Shown here: in pieces, positions 1 through 11,032 of the stretch | Position numbering within the stretch: the stretch's first letter is position 1 | Layout of the letters: each line of letters starts with the position of its first letter | Source: Hyalella azteca | Lineage: Eukaryota > Arthropoda > Malacostraca > Amphipoda > Hyalellidae | NCBI RefSeq assembly: GCF_000764305.2 | Contig: NW_025935716.1 | Span: 186,001 to 250,000, forward strand | Direction of reading: 5' to 3' | Length of the DNA stretch: 64,000 bases | Notes under the pieces: generated by a model | Databases searched by the model: none | Told to the model about the DNA's origin: nothing | What the model saw: only the letters and a program-made list of their open reading frames with translations | Translations under genes and position numbers: made by a program

Positions 1-374
1 ATGTTTAAAATTAACATGTATATCATTTTAAACAAATTATTTTCAAGTTCCATACATCACTTAGCACCGTACAATTACATGACTGAAATTAGAAACGTGT
101 GACACATGGTTGAACTATAAAACTAGTTCAACCATGCGTGTGACACTCCACATGTGAACAAGACTAGCGGAACTAGACAACTGGCGTAAATACTCCGCGT
201 TTACTCACGTCCCTTACATGGGCCCTATACTGGCGTAGTGTTAACCCCCAACTTATGGGGGAGTAAAATTATTGGTGGGTGTTAAACATTTTACATGTCT
301 AGCAACAAATTTTACGCAGAAAACAAAGTAAAGTTACTATATGAAATAATACCCGTCCAACATGGACTAAATTT

Positions 375-705
375 GGTATTATTGCAGATTAACTACATCC
401 AAAAAAAATATTGAGAGATTTTATCAATCGTTATAGGGAATGCACAAGCATGTTTCCTGCTTCCACTGTGAACAACCTCTCGCGCTTGTTTCAGGCGCCA
501 GCCTCAGCAGGTAACCAGCACGCTGGCAACCGGCTTTCACTGTGTACGTACCCTAAGCGCGATTTTTGGGTCGGAAAAAAAATCGGTTTTCCGATGCCGA
601 CCGCCAAAAATGGATTTCAGATTCGTAATCTACACCCCAAAAAACATATAATTAAAAAAAAAAAACACCCTTTTTTTTTGGATGTAGTTAATCTGCAATA
701 ATACC
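375..705. mobile_element. MITE-like element with 34-bp perfect TIRs and 8-bp TSD
   Basis: Terminal inverted repeats at 375-408 and 672-705 match perfectly over 34 bases, starting GGTATTATTGCAG. They are flanked by an 8-bp direct repeat CTAAATTT at 367-374 and 706-713. An 8-bp target duplication is known for hAT, P and Merlin-type transposons; the terminal GG does not settle the family. No transposase is encoded, so this is a non-autonomous copy. The interior (about 485-555) contains a piece matching one end of the element at 33449-33647, which suggests a nested insertion or a composite element. Confidence 0.85.
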
Positions 706-1991
706 CTAAATTTTGTCATCGATGTCGTTTGACCCACAGAATGTAGTTTGTATTAATTTGTTCAAAAAGTAGCGAGGTGCCATGATACTTACGCCGCGAT
801 GAGTCATGCCCAGCACGCACAACCGCCATTGAATAATACGATCTTTAATTCAGTGACAAATGAAATAATAATGTTAACCGCACTTCAGTATCACGTTGAC
901 ATAGACTATCCAAATTTCGAAAACCTGGTGTGTATAACCGAAGGTACATTGTTTAATGCCTGTCATCTTGAAATGCACTGCCATCATTATATTAAGCAGT
1001 GCCATCCCAAGATCACATACCTAAATGTCCAATAAAAACTTGTGGGCCCTGAATACAAAACCGAACGTTCACCAGTTGATGCTTCTGCCAATTAACAGCC
1101 TAAATATTAATTATGTAAATATTAATTATTTACAATGTATTAATTATGTATTAATGACAAGGATTTAAAATTATCTAATGGAGCTATAAGCATTGATTTT
1201 TCGCGGTCCTTCAAGCAGCCTCTGGTTTTTAAATATGATAAAGTAAAAACTAAAATCATGTTTTTGTCGAAAAACCATTTGTGCCATATACGCAATGCAA
1301 TTATGTAGCAACCACGTAACCCCGCAAGCTGAAAATTTTGTAAAGTATCGTATCATATATGACTTAACAAACGTGCACGTGCACACACCGTTTCTATGAG
1401 CTGGAGATGGTCATGGTTTGCTCAAATACAATAATCTGACGAGAAACCTCGTGAGGAAGCTTGACCAGCTGCTTTTTTCGGTTATGTTAAGCAGATTCGG
1501 CCCATCGGGCCACAGACTTCCGAAAAAGGCTTCTAAATAGCAGCGGAATACAGCAGATGGCCGATTAACGCCCGATTATCCTCAAATGCGACTCAATGGA
1601 CTGTGGGGCGACCCAAATGGAATATGAATTTCGAGTGGGAAGAAGGCTTGCTTGAAAATCTGCGCTTCTTTTAATCATTTCAGTGACAAAGACTTGCTCA
1701 AAAACCTGAAACACGGTCTCACTTATAAGCACTAAAACACGGGCTCACGGGTCAACGCTGAAACCCCCACACTCACTTTTTATTGACACAAAACAGAATT
1801 TCATCACCTGAAAGCCTGTTAAACATATAACATTACGCTCGTCTGATGGTCATTGAGCACAAAACAGAGATATATACTCTTCTAAAATACCTGTCACGCA
1901 CATAACAGAAGTACATCAATTTAAAATGCCTATTAATCTCAAAACAGAAGCTCATCACTTGTATCGCTGTTAATAATTCAACAGTAGTGAC
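706..1991. other. Non-coding, no exon recognised
   Basis: AT-rich sequence with short ORFs only. I see no Ig/Fn3 signature, repeat array or RNA gene. It is probably intron downstream of the Ig exon at 1992-2125. Confidence 0.5.
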
Positions 1992-2125
1992 CTTATTGCC
2001 GTTGTGCGTCCAAGAGGCAGTAGGCTGAGGCTTGCCCACGTACGGCACTCGCAGCCTGATGAGCTCGTCCGTGTCGAAGATGAGGCCTTGTTCGTACTGG
2101 GGGGGCAGGCTGATGACGGGGGGCG
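1992..2125 (-). CDS. Ig domain exon (N-terminal half), downstream Ig/Fn3 unit
   Basis: The translation begins APPVISLPPQYEQGLIF and contains the Ig strand B-C region: DELIRLRVPY, then GKPQPTASWTHNGNK with the conserved Trp. An acceptor at 2127-2126 (CCCAG) gives phase 1 and matches the phase-1 end of the exon at 3405. The donor is less certain: AAG|GTCACT at 1992 is the best candidate, but the frame stays open below it. The second half of this Ig lies outside the window or was not recognised. WTHxGxK closely resembles the exon at 38976-39133, so the two Ig domains are related. Both the acceptor and the exon start are duplicated in the adjoining array. Confidence 0.7.
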
Positions 2126-2475
2126 CTGGGGACGAAATTATTGTGAGATTAGGCCTTTTTCGTAATGGGGGAGGGGCAGGCTGATGATGGGGGGCGCTGG
2201 AGGACGAAAATAGTGCGAGATTAGGCCTTGTTATTATTAGGGGGAGGTGGCAGGCTGATGAAGGAGTGCGCAGGGGGGTGAAATTATTATGAGTTAGGAC
2301 TTTTTCGAACTGGGGGGGGGGCAGGTTGATGATGGGGGAGCTGGGCAACGAAATTAGTGTGAGATTAAGCCTTGTTATATATATAGTACTGGGAGGGGCA
2401 GGCGGATAATAGGAGCAATAGAGGACGAAATTATTGCGATATTAGGCCTTTTCCGTACTTTTGGGAGGCAGGCTT
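2080..2475. repeat. Tandem array (~70-75 bp unit, ~6 copies) containing the 3' splice site of the 2125 exon
   Basis: On the minus strand each degenerate unit carries a C-rich tract with a CCCAG-like acceptor, CGCCCCCC and CAGCCTGCC, then an AAGGCCT segment corresponding to the first ~45 bases of the Ig exon at 1992-2125. Landmark AGGCCTT-like sites recur at about 2083, 2151, 2225, 2297, 2367 and 2444. The copies nearest the exon are the best preserved. The array therefore duplicates a polypyrimidine tract, an acceptor and the exon start. Confidence 0.8.
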
Positions 2476-3404
2476 GTTACAACGGAGGTGGATCTTAATG
2501 GGAGATGTTCTTTGTATACGGATGAAGGATTGGAAAATTAGTCAAATTAGGGAAATGTAAGTTTGAAATGAGACCTACAACTCTTGTTTTAATACGAAGA
2601 TTAAAAAGAGGCTAACTTCGTTATACATGTCCTAGAAACCGGTGCGAAAGGAAGCGGGTTCAGTCAGGAATACATATAAAATTTAACTCTTAGTGAATAT
2701 ATCTGCATATACTGTTATTTTATAGAGGCAACGAGATCGAGTGCGTGAAGCTTGATAATTCCTTCGACATCTTTCAAATTGAGCCTGAGATGGCAATCTG
2801 TTCGCGTATCCTGTCCAGGCAAGGTAGTAGACACCAGAGGCAACAGACGTTTGTCGCTCAGCCAGGGGTCTGCTGCCCTGCCTGGCATACTAGGCAGAGC
2901 ATCATACTCATCCACAATTTAACACTAACTACAACGATAACTATAAGTAAAATTTATATAACTATAACTATACCTATAACTACGAGTGTAAACACAACAT
3001 GACAATAAATGTAAATAGTAAATAAATTCAAATTCTGTGATGCTTCAGCAGTTTCCGACTCGTCTGTGGCTGGACGGGTGGGCCATTGAAGTTGCTAGGC
3101 TCAAACCAGATTCTAAATTATAGGTTCAATCCTTCAACTTCAGCCGGTTTTCCAGTTAAAATAAATCTTGTTGTTCTTTCGCTTCCTCCCATACCCACCT
3201 ATTAGACTTAACCGGATAAATATTCCGTTCGGTTTTTTATATATCGAGCTGACTTGATCACGTTGATGTTGACTAAATGAAGGAAAACCATTTTGATTAA
3301 GGCCAGAGATGTCGTAATCGTAAACACCTTATTCTAAATTAACCTATATTTCTCTATTTGTATCATACATGACCATGATTCAAAATGAGTTTGAGAAAAA
3401 TAAC
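2476..3404. other. Non-coding intron segment
   Basis: This lies between the Ig exons at 3405 and 2125. A 66-codon minus-strand ORF at 2715-2915 has no domain I recognise and no convincing flanking splice sites. Otherwise the segment is AT-rich filler. Confidence 0.5.
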
Positions 3405-3630
3405 CTTGTACTCGGAGGATGGCTTGGGAAGAGGAAGCCCCAGCCCTGTTAGCAGCCCTGACTCTGATGTCTCCTTCATCCGCCAGTCGCGCCTCCTTCA
3501 GAGCCAAAGTGAAATGGTTGCCGGGGCTCTCGTAGAACTCAAAGCGCTTCGTATCGTAGATCTCGAAGCCATCCTTGTACCATGTGACGTCGGGGCGCGG
3601 GGAACCCACGACAGCTACCGTGAACTCAAC
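3405..3630 (-). CDS. Ig domain exon (C-terminal three quarters)
   Basis: The translation runs VEFTVAVVGSPRPDVTWYKD through DEGDIRVRAANRAGASSSQA to ILRVQ, a typical I-set Ig: the strand C Trp, then a D-x-G motif and strand F. The usual strand F Cys position appears to be occupied by Arg or Val (DIRVRAAN), so the canonical disulphide may be absent. Acceptor TTCAG at 632-631 relative to 3000 gives phase 0. Donor CAAG|GTTATT gives phase 1. The first strand of this Ig is encoded by the end of the exon at 4230-4368. Confidence 0.85.
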
Positions 3631-3894
3631 CTGAATTTGGGGAAAAGAAACATTCGCTTATTTGAATTATATATAAGGGAAGTTACCGAAGTCAAACTTG
3701 AGTGTGATGGCTTGGATTTGCCGTCTCAAACGACATACATGAAAAAATGCAATCTACGCCAACAAGTACATTTCCACATTGTCGCTGCTCACCCTGTCGC
3801 CCTTCACGCTCACCCTCTTGCCGTTCACTATCAACATTTTGCAGTGCACTATCATCCATCTGCCACATACTCTCTCGCTGTCGCCACCTTTACT

Positions 3895-4240
3895 CTGTCA
3901 ACACCTTCACCCTGTCAACACCTTCACCCTGTCAACACCTTCACCCTGTCAACACCATCATCCTGTCAACACCCTCACCCTATCAACACCCTCACCCTGT
4001 CAACACTCTCACCCTGTCAACACCCTCACCCTGTAAACACCCTAACCCTGTCAACGCCCTCACCCTGTCAACGCCGTCACCCTGTCAACGCCCTCACCTT
4101 GTCAACGCCATCACCCTGTCAACACCTTCACCCTGTCAACACCCTGTCAACACCCTCACCCTGTCAACACCCTCACCCTGTCAACACCCTGACACCCTGT
4201 CAACACCCTCACCCTGTCAACACCCTCACCCTGTTGCCAC
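3895..4240. repeat. 17-bp minisatellite (~20 copies) containing the 5' splice site of the 4230 exon
   Basis: The plus-strand unit is CACCCTGTCAACACCYT, with some shortened copies. On the minus strand it reads AACAGGGTGAGGGTGTTG, so every full copy carries the exon-end plus donor sequence AACAGG|GTGAGG. The real exon at 4230-4368 ends at the outermost copy. A short stray block of the same unit lies at about 4862-4900, in the next intron upstream. The array is also open as a plus-strand ORF, which is simply the repeat's composition. Confidence 0.9.
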
Positions 4241-4368
4241 AGATGGCCGTAACGTTGCGCAGCTCCCGCAGGAAGTGAGGCTCGGACGCCTCGCTGTCCA
4301 GCGCGACCGTCACGACGTCCGACAGCGGCGAAGGATCCGACGTGCCCGCCACGTTCTCCGCACACACT
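4230..4368 (-). CDS. Exon joining Fn3 C-terminus to Ig N-terminus
   Basis: The exon encodes VCAENVAGTSDPSPLSD, which is the last strands of an Fn3 domain (the common RVxAxNxxGxSxP motif), then VVTVALDSEASEPHFLREL and the first strands of the next Ig ending AICGNR. It enters at phase 2, completing RFR from the exon at 4973, and leaves at phase 0 with donor AGG|GTGAGG. The acceptor GGCCAG has a weak pyrimidine tract. Phase and domain continuity on both sides support the call. Confidence 0.8.
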
Positions 4369-4972
4369 CTGGCCGCCATACCACAAATGTTGCTTTAATA
4401 TTCAGATAATTCACCTATGCAATATTCATCCACATGGGTCTCCAAATTATTCATCCCTGCCCCATGTATCGTTATGCATATATGCATCATTCATCCCTGC
4501 TACCGTGTTCCACATGAATATTTGCCACATTATCTGCACTACAGAACACATAATGTATTTTTGCATTGTTCATCACTGTTACTCTGTTCTACATAAATAT
4601 TTACCACATTCATGCATGCCAGTTCACTCCATATCAATAACTGCATTATTCAGCTGCGTAAAGCTGCGTGATCAGGTCGCTGGGTCTTGGGCCATACTTT
4701 CAAAACTCGCTAAGTGAAGGTAAGTACTTACGCTCTATTTTCTGGCCTATGATTGGTGGATTTTGCTTGAAAGGCCGTCAATGATTGGCTGAAGAACTTA
4801 CGATCTCTTAACTTTTGTGAAAGTATAGGCCCAGTCGTAATCGTAAAAAATCGTAATCCTAATCAACACCCTCACCCCGTCAACAGCCTCACCCTGTCAA
4901 CCGAGGGACAGGGTGACCGAGCCGGTCACCCATGATTCAGCATACATTACAGACCGACATCGGTGCATTCAC

Positions 4973-5093
4973 CTGAAGCGGTAGTCGCGGCCGCCCTGTA
5001 GGTGTGCGACGGCGTATTCCGTCTCACGCACAGGCACGAGGTTCACCCGCACCCACTGGTCGCCTTCGCCCTCGCACTTCTCGATGATGTAGC
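4973..5093 (-). CDS. Fn3 domain exon (central part)
   Basis: The translation is GYIIEKCEGEGDQWVRVNLV, then PVRETEYAVAHLQGGRDYRF. These are the GYxIE strand C and GxxYxF strand F motifs of a muscle-type Fn3 domain. Acceptor CTGTCAG enters at phase 1, joining LVTG from the exon at 6110. Donor TTCAG|GTGAATG leaves at phase 2. This Fn3 is spread over three exons (6110, 4973, 4230). Confidence 0.88.
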
Positions 5094-5160
5094 CTGACAG
5101 GAAGTAAAGAATTTGTCACATACATAGAATCTTTTTACGGACATTTTTCATATTGAAGTC

Positions 5161-5204
5161 AATTATGCATATGCATAATTGAACATATGCAGAAGCATAT
5201 GTTC
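5161..5204. repeat. Adjacent perfect palindrome and hairpin
   Basis: Bases 5161-5180 (AATTATGCATATGCATAATT) are a perfect 20-bp palindrome. Immediately after, 5181-5190 and 5195-5204 are 10-bp inverted repeats (GAACATATGC) around a 4-base loop. Function is unknown; the site is intronic. Confidence 0.85.
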
Positions 5205-5238
5205 AGTCTTAAAATGCCTAGCAAATTACGGACCAGGC

Positions 5239-5461
5239 AATAAGTCCAGCAGCTATCTCAATCAATCGTCAGTTATGGAAAAATCGGGTTCCAAAGGCTG
5301 GATCTTGTGAATCCCTTGTGGAATCAAGTCACTTGGAAGGGCCTTTGGAATCAATCCCTTGTGGAATCCCAAAGGCCGTTGTGAATCAAGTCACGAAAAA
5401 TTCAAGAATCGGCAACAGGCCATGGGCCTATCTTCAGTGCCGACACTTCTATTCTATTCTA
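5239..5461. repeat. Dispersed repeat family, copy 1 (SINE/MITE-like)
   Basis: This matches 35782-35935 closely, from AATAAGTCCAGCAGCTATCT through GGCAACAGGCCATGGGC to a TATTCTATTCTA end. Copy 1 carries an extra internal duplication around 'CCCTTGTGGAATC'. The short repetitive tail resembles a SINE tail. A GGGTTC(G)A-type B-box-like motif is present, but no tRNA head is proven. Confidence 0.7.
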
Positions 5462-5779
5462 ATTACAAGAAAAATATATATTTCATAACTGTAGAAATGA
5501 CTCAACAACTAAATAAAATTCATTGCATAACCAATGAGAATTTAAGACTTAATTGAGAGCAACAGCACGTTTCACCTAGACTGCTAGTGCGAAAACGAAA
5601 TGCGAAATTAGACGCGGCATCAAACATTATTTATGATATATCAAAAAATATTTCAATGATTACGTGACGTGATGCTAGAAATATTTAATGATATATCAGG
5701 TGATCTATCTCACAAGGTACAATATGCCCTCAATTGATATATTTTCTAAACGATCAATTCTCTTCGAAAAAACGTCGCC

Positions 5780-6109
5780 TATGACAGGTAATTACTTACC
5801 AAAGAGGCAGATGAGTTACATGTACTAGATGCCGACTTACCGGTGGCAGGGACTGACTTATACAGGACAGGATCTGCCTTACATGTGACAGGACGAGTGC
5901 ACATTAACTAGAAAGTACGAATGCCCCGTGGCCGAGGTTATCTCGCACGTGGCAGAACTTACTCACTCATAAAAAAGTTTATTCACTCGCGAGAGTGATT
6001 TACTTACACGTGGCAGGGCTCAATCAACCGTGAGAGAGAATGACTTACTCGTAGCAGGCTTTACTCACCCGTGAGTGAGGTCAACTCGATCACACGTAGC
6101 AGGACTCAC
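5780..6109. repeat. Degenerate array of donor-containing units next to the 6110 exon
   Basis: Reading the minus strand from the exon end, ACGG|GTGAGTCCTGCTACG is followed by a second ACGGGTGAGTAAAGCCTGCTACG at about 6050-6072. Further down come decayed variants: GTAAGTCATTC, CTGCCACGTGTAAGT and CTGCCACCGGTAAGT. The donor and about 10 exon bases have evidently been copied several times and diverged. Confidence 0.6.
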
Positions 6110-6253
6110 CCGTGACCAGAGAGCCTCCGTCGTCGGCAGGCTCGGTCCAGCGCAGCAGCAGCGCGTCGTTCTCGGCCCTGAGGTAGGCCAGCCTGCCCGT
6201 GCCCCCCGTGTCCCGATCAACAGCCTCGGGCCTGCCAGGCGGGCTGGGCCGGT
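6110..6253 (-). CDS. Fn3 domain exon (N-terminal part)
   Basis: The translation is DRPSPPGRPEAVDRDTGG, then LRAENDALLLRWTEPADDGG and SLVTG. P-P-x-P, the strand B Trp (LRWTEP) and DDGGS are textbook features of titin-family Fn3 domains. It enters at phase 1 (acceptor CACCAG) and leaves at phase 1 (donor CGG|GTGAGT). Both the exon at 13844-13998 and the exon at 11033-12017 end in phase 1 and could splice to it. The TGGTGRLAY stretch is an unusual insertion for an Fn3. Confidence 0.87.
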
Positions 6254-6879
6254 CTGGTGGTCGGTCAATACATGAGCTTTATTTATTGCTGTTAGGGTAG
6301 AATGAGGACATGTGTATAAATGTATGGATATAATAACAAAAACAGATAGTACTAAGAATATTAGGTATAAGAAATACGGACTAAGTATATTAGGACATAT
6401 GATAATTACTACTTGAACTAAAGGTTCTAGGAGTTGGAATAAAGAACTTAGGATTTCAGGGCAAAGGATATCGGTACTAATGTGTACTTCAAATGGAGGA
6501 ATTTACTTGACTCGCTGATTTTGAACTTGTCTCGCTGACAAATGAAATACATTATTGTAATTAAAATTTTTATAGTTCTTGTTTCATATTAGTTTCCAAG
6601 CGATTTATGATCTCAAGTCGTTGGCAAATAATGGTTTAACAATGAAAAAACTATGGTGATTGCAACACCAGATTCTCGTGAACATTATTAATTTGGTCAA
6701 GTGATTTTAAACCTCTAGCTTGAAGACGTTCATGGAAATTTAAAAGAAATGCCCATCGTTCTCGATTTATGCCCATACAACCAGTCTGCAATTTCATAAA
6801 ATTAGGTATTCACATTATGAGATTCAATGCGCTGCCCCCTAAAACTATTCATTGCATTTACGATTCAAGTCATAGAGAA

Positions 6880-7340
6880 ACAACATCAGAAATGAAGTCT
6901 TTGTATTCGAGACTCGAATCCTAAGTTTCAAGACGCAAGTGACATTATACGAGATTCGTGACCCAGGAGTCGTAATGAAAGTCCAAAAATTCAAGACACG
7001 ACTGCTGCAATTCTAAATGGGAACTAAAAAATTCCTAATAAAATTTTCAAAATTTAATATGCAAAGCTTGAGATTCGTGATGCAAGGCATAAAATTCGAG
7101 AAGAAAAACTCAATATTCGTGTTGCATGCCACAGGAAGAAAGATTCAAGCAATAAAATTCGTGTCGCAAATAATAGTTTCGTGCCGATGGTAATCATTTT
7201 CTTTATGCGTGTTATAAGGTTTGAGATTCATGTAATAAAAAAGTTAATAATAATAATAATAAGATTCGAGATGTAACTAATAAGACTCATGATGCAGGTA
7301 ATAAGATTTTTTATGCAAGCCATAATATTGGAGGTTCGAG
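6880..7340. repeat. Very degenerate short tandem motif
   Basis: Variants of AAGATTCGTGATGCAAG..ATAA recur many times over this stretch, for example around 6950, 7070, 7140, 7160, 7260 and 7290. Spacing is loose and copies are strongly diverged, so this looks like an old decayed array. Confidence 0.4.
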
Positions 7341-9342
7341 TCAATCAATATATTTGAGTTTTTAGTTGGTGACCACAATGTTAAACTAATGTACGTGAGT
7401 GTCATATATATTTCGTAAAAAAATTAGCGATAAAACCAATCTTGATTTTATTTGGCTCAACAAGTCCGATGGCTTCACTAGCTCATCTAAAAGCCATCGG
7501 ACCTAGCTCATCTAAAAATATGATTGGGGGACGATGATAAACTCTACGGAGAACATGCGAAACATTTAATTATCTCGTGATCCCCACTGAAAACTGAATT
7601 CACTGAAAGCACGATTCAGCAAAATATTTTTCTTTGAAAAATAAATTTTGCAATAAAACTGCTTAGAAAAAAACATCACACTCAACCAGAAGACACGATG
7701 AACGGTTATTGAAGTATCGAGTAAAGCCCCATAGTGAACAACGTGCATTTACACTGTGTCCAAATAAAAATCTACTGCTTTATAAATCGGACCATATCAG
7801 AATTTAAATTCGGAAATTTAAAATTACGTTCGACAGATAAGCTGTGGATTGGTTAGCTTTATGGTGGAAGTTGCTTCTAAAAGCATAACCAGAACCAGTC
7901 AAATATCTGAAAAAAGCAGCCAGTTAACTGAAAGAAAAAGACAATTAATTTCACACTGCAAATTATAAAGTAATTTTCTCTTAGATGTTTATTCAAATGA
8001 AAATATGTTCAGGCTCGCCTGGATTTTATTCAAATGTCATAATATAGATTTACACTGAAAATTTTTAGAACTGTAATGCATTCTCCACAAAAACGCTCGA
8101 GAAATTTCATTGTGAGTTGATCACTACATCATCGAGAAAAGTAGTGTTCAGTATCACACTCACATAGATACTTTACTTAAAAAATATTTCATGTAAATGC
8201 AAATGGCACCGTAATATAAATTCATTAGCACAAATATTTCCATTAAAGTAAAATTGCACCAACAGCCTACATAACAATACATAGAACAGTACATTCAAGA
8301 TACCTGAAGCGCAGCTGGTAACTGTAAAAATTAAATTATAATTTGTATATATTTTTTTATTTTATTTATAAAAATCATACTTTGCGTAAAGATTAGTATG
8401 GAATATGGGCATATTAGAAACTGTTTTAACAAAAAAATTAACTTTAGATTAATTGACCATAAACATAAAAAAACAAAGGAGCTGTGCAGCTGTTTCTCCT
8501 ATGAAGTAGCACATAAATTGCATGTAATAACAGCCCAGTGATGACCTACAATTCAAGGCTGCACAGTGAGCCGTACAGCTGCCAAGAGTCAAGCTATTCT
8601 TGCTACTCCGCTGCAGCTGCGGTCTCTGCAGCAATGTAAGCGTAACCAGAATACATACACGAAGCTGGACAGACTATACAGGATCAAACAATGCACCAAT
8701 AATTGACGCTACCGGGAAGGGTGAATCATTAAAAAATGCATACATTGTTGAAGACAAAATTTCCCCAACATTATCAATAATTGATCAGTTTAAAGATAAT
8801 CAATTGATCAATTTGAGGAATTGAAGGCTTGCCGGATGTTATTGCTGCTAACAAACTTAACATCCAATTTGAAGGTTACGAAAACTCCAATTCCTTTTGT
8901 GCTGAACCGAGACAAATTTAACAACTCAAATTCTTCGAAAATTGGAAAGAAACAGTGGATAAAAGATATAAAATTCATATTATTTCATATTATAACTAAA
9001 AGGTCATTTATCTAATTAGTGCTAACATTACCATCTTTTTATCATAATAATTGTTGCAACAGTAGAATGCATGGCTGAAGACTAACAACATTGCGGAGTC
9101 GTAAATTGGCGCTACGAGTCGGCGGTACAGTGCGTGAGTCGGTGGTAGGGTGAGTCGGAGCAATAGCCAGTTTGCGTTATAAAGAGACTTGGTGAAACCA
9201 AAACTTGTTAAAACGCAGCGCTACGCTTCGGTGGTACAACTCTGCGTTATCACCTTCATGTGATCACAAATTTCTCCTTGCGTTTGCTGTTAGGCTTTGC
9301 TTTCTGTCATTCTATGGATGGTGACAATAGTGCCACATCTGG

Positions 9343-9474
9343 GTTAGATCACACATTTACCGCACAGTGGTAAATGTGTGATCTAACAGGATTTTTTTGG
9401 GTAAATATGTTTTCTAACCACATCTAACTCACATTTACCACATTTTTGGGGTTAGATCACACATTTACCGCACA
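9343..9474. repeat. Perfect 19-bp-arm hairpin with a third copy of the arm
   Basis: Arms at 9343-9361 and 9369-9387 (GTTAGATCACACATTTACC) are perfectly complementary around a 7-base loop. The same arm plus loop start recurs at 9451-9474, and a partial copy is near 9418-9440. This may be the end of a small foldback element; no target duplication was identified. Confidence 0.8.
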
Positions 9475-11032
9475 ATGGGTATTAATGGTCAGCGATCCGG
9501 ACTTTATATGGTCGAAAACACAATAATAACCCCGAGTATCAAAATCATGAGCGTTTTACAAGATATAATTATAATCTCGTGCTTCAGTAAGAAGTTCTAT
9601 AAATGATGCCATATTCTAACAAATGCAGTCGAACAATCGCAATCATGAGCAGATGAATAGAAATTTAATGAAAAAAAATATTGTCAAGTTATTGGGTCAC
9701 AAAAGTTGAATACATCTCCTCCAATATACCCATTTGGCTGCATGTTTCGAAAGGTTCTATAAAGATTATTTAGCATGCTTATTTCACTGACAATTCATTT
9801 TTAATATCAAATTCAAGTCATGATGCACGTTTTAGCTGCCTCGCACAAACATTCAGAAGTAAAAAGTTTCATTGTGATTGAAAAGTAAATCGTTATTAAA
9901 GCCGCTTAACAGGATTTGATTCGACCCTGTGAATTACAAACATGATTAATTACAGCCGGAATCTACGACAGTAAAAAACCACTCTATATTTCTATTGGCA
10001 AACCCAGCCGAAATTTAGTTGTATGAGAATAATTTCAAGCATAGACGTGAATGACGCAACATTGAATTACTAGTTTAGGCAGCGATCCTCGTTTCATTTT
10101 TGAAACATGGAAATGAGAGAAAAAATTACTGCATAGACCACATGAGTTCATGGCGAAAAAGTTTAAGACGTACATTTATGTTGTTTTGAGAATAACTCTG
10201 GCGTTATTTTGGACAGAAGTTGTCTGTCTATATGAAATCCTATAATGTTTTCCCTGTGAATCAAACGAAATAGAATAAAACAAGACTCATGCATGCGATA
10301 TGAAAGATAGAAGCTATCTTCGTGATTTCAATGATAACTTGTAATGCGTTAGCCATGAATAAAGTTAAGTGAATTTAAGGAAAATTCACGAAGGCGCAAT
10401 GTAGGAAAGCAACTTTCTGGATTGTTTCAATGGCATTTTTTTCAAATTATATTGAATCGACAGTATTTGAACTCGTGGGTGAAATTTCTTTTAAGCAACT
10501 TAATTATAAAAATTACTTTTGAAAACATAGACAATTTCCTAATATACTCGAAATGCTCCCGAGGTGCAACTGGGCCCCATGTAAACGCAAGTTTTATTTG
10601 AACATTAATTTTCGGCGTCTTATGTGTCGGTTTAACACAGTCCGTTGTCCAATCCCTGTATTAGACAGAACTGCTTAATACTGTCAGTAAGCGGTGGAGT
10701 TTATGTCCACCCGTAAGAACAAATTCACTCTATAAGTTCAAGTGTTGCATTTGACTGACATCGACGCAGTTGATGCGGGTAAATTAGGGACGTAAACGTG
10801 GTCAGTTAAATTATGAGTTGGATTAGTTCGAAAATTAAAATCTTTTACGAAGCTGAATAAAGAAATATTTTCTTCATTATCATTAGAACCTTTCTTCTCC
10901 AGTGTTGTACGTATTCTACCTTCATTCAAGGTATTCAATGAAACTAAAGGTATTCAATAAAATAAATAAATCCATTCTCAATGTTTCACGCAGAATTTTT
11001 AACAATAATATTGCTCGAAATTTCCCACTTAC

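Larger units (their letters stand above)
6254..11032. other. Large intron or gap, no exon recognised
   Basis: AT-rich sequence with only short chance ORFs. It contains degenerate ~22-bp motifs (AGATTCGTGATGCAAGG-like) at about 6880-7340 and a 19-bp-arm hairpin at 9343-9387. I found no Ig or Fn3 signature on either strand. Confidence 0.6.

Noticed and set aside
2715..2915. Minus-strand ORF of 66 codons in the intron between Ig exons
   Set aside because: No domain recognised, no convincing splice sites, and Ig-Ig continuity does not need it.
3385..4409. Plus-strand ORFs rich in TLSTPSPCQH
   Set aside because: They read the 17-bp minisatellite and the antisense of real Ig/Fn3 exons.
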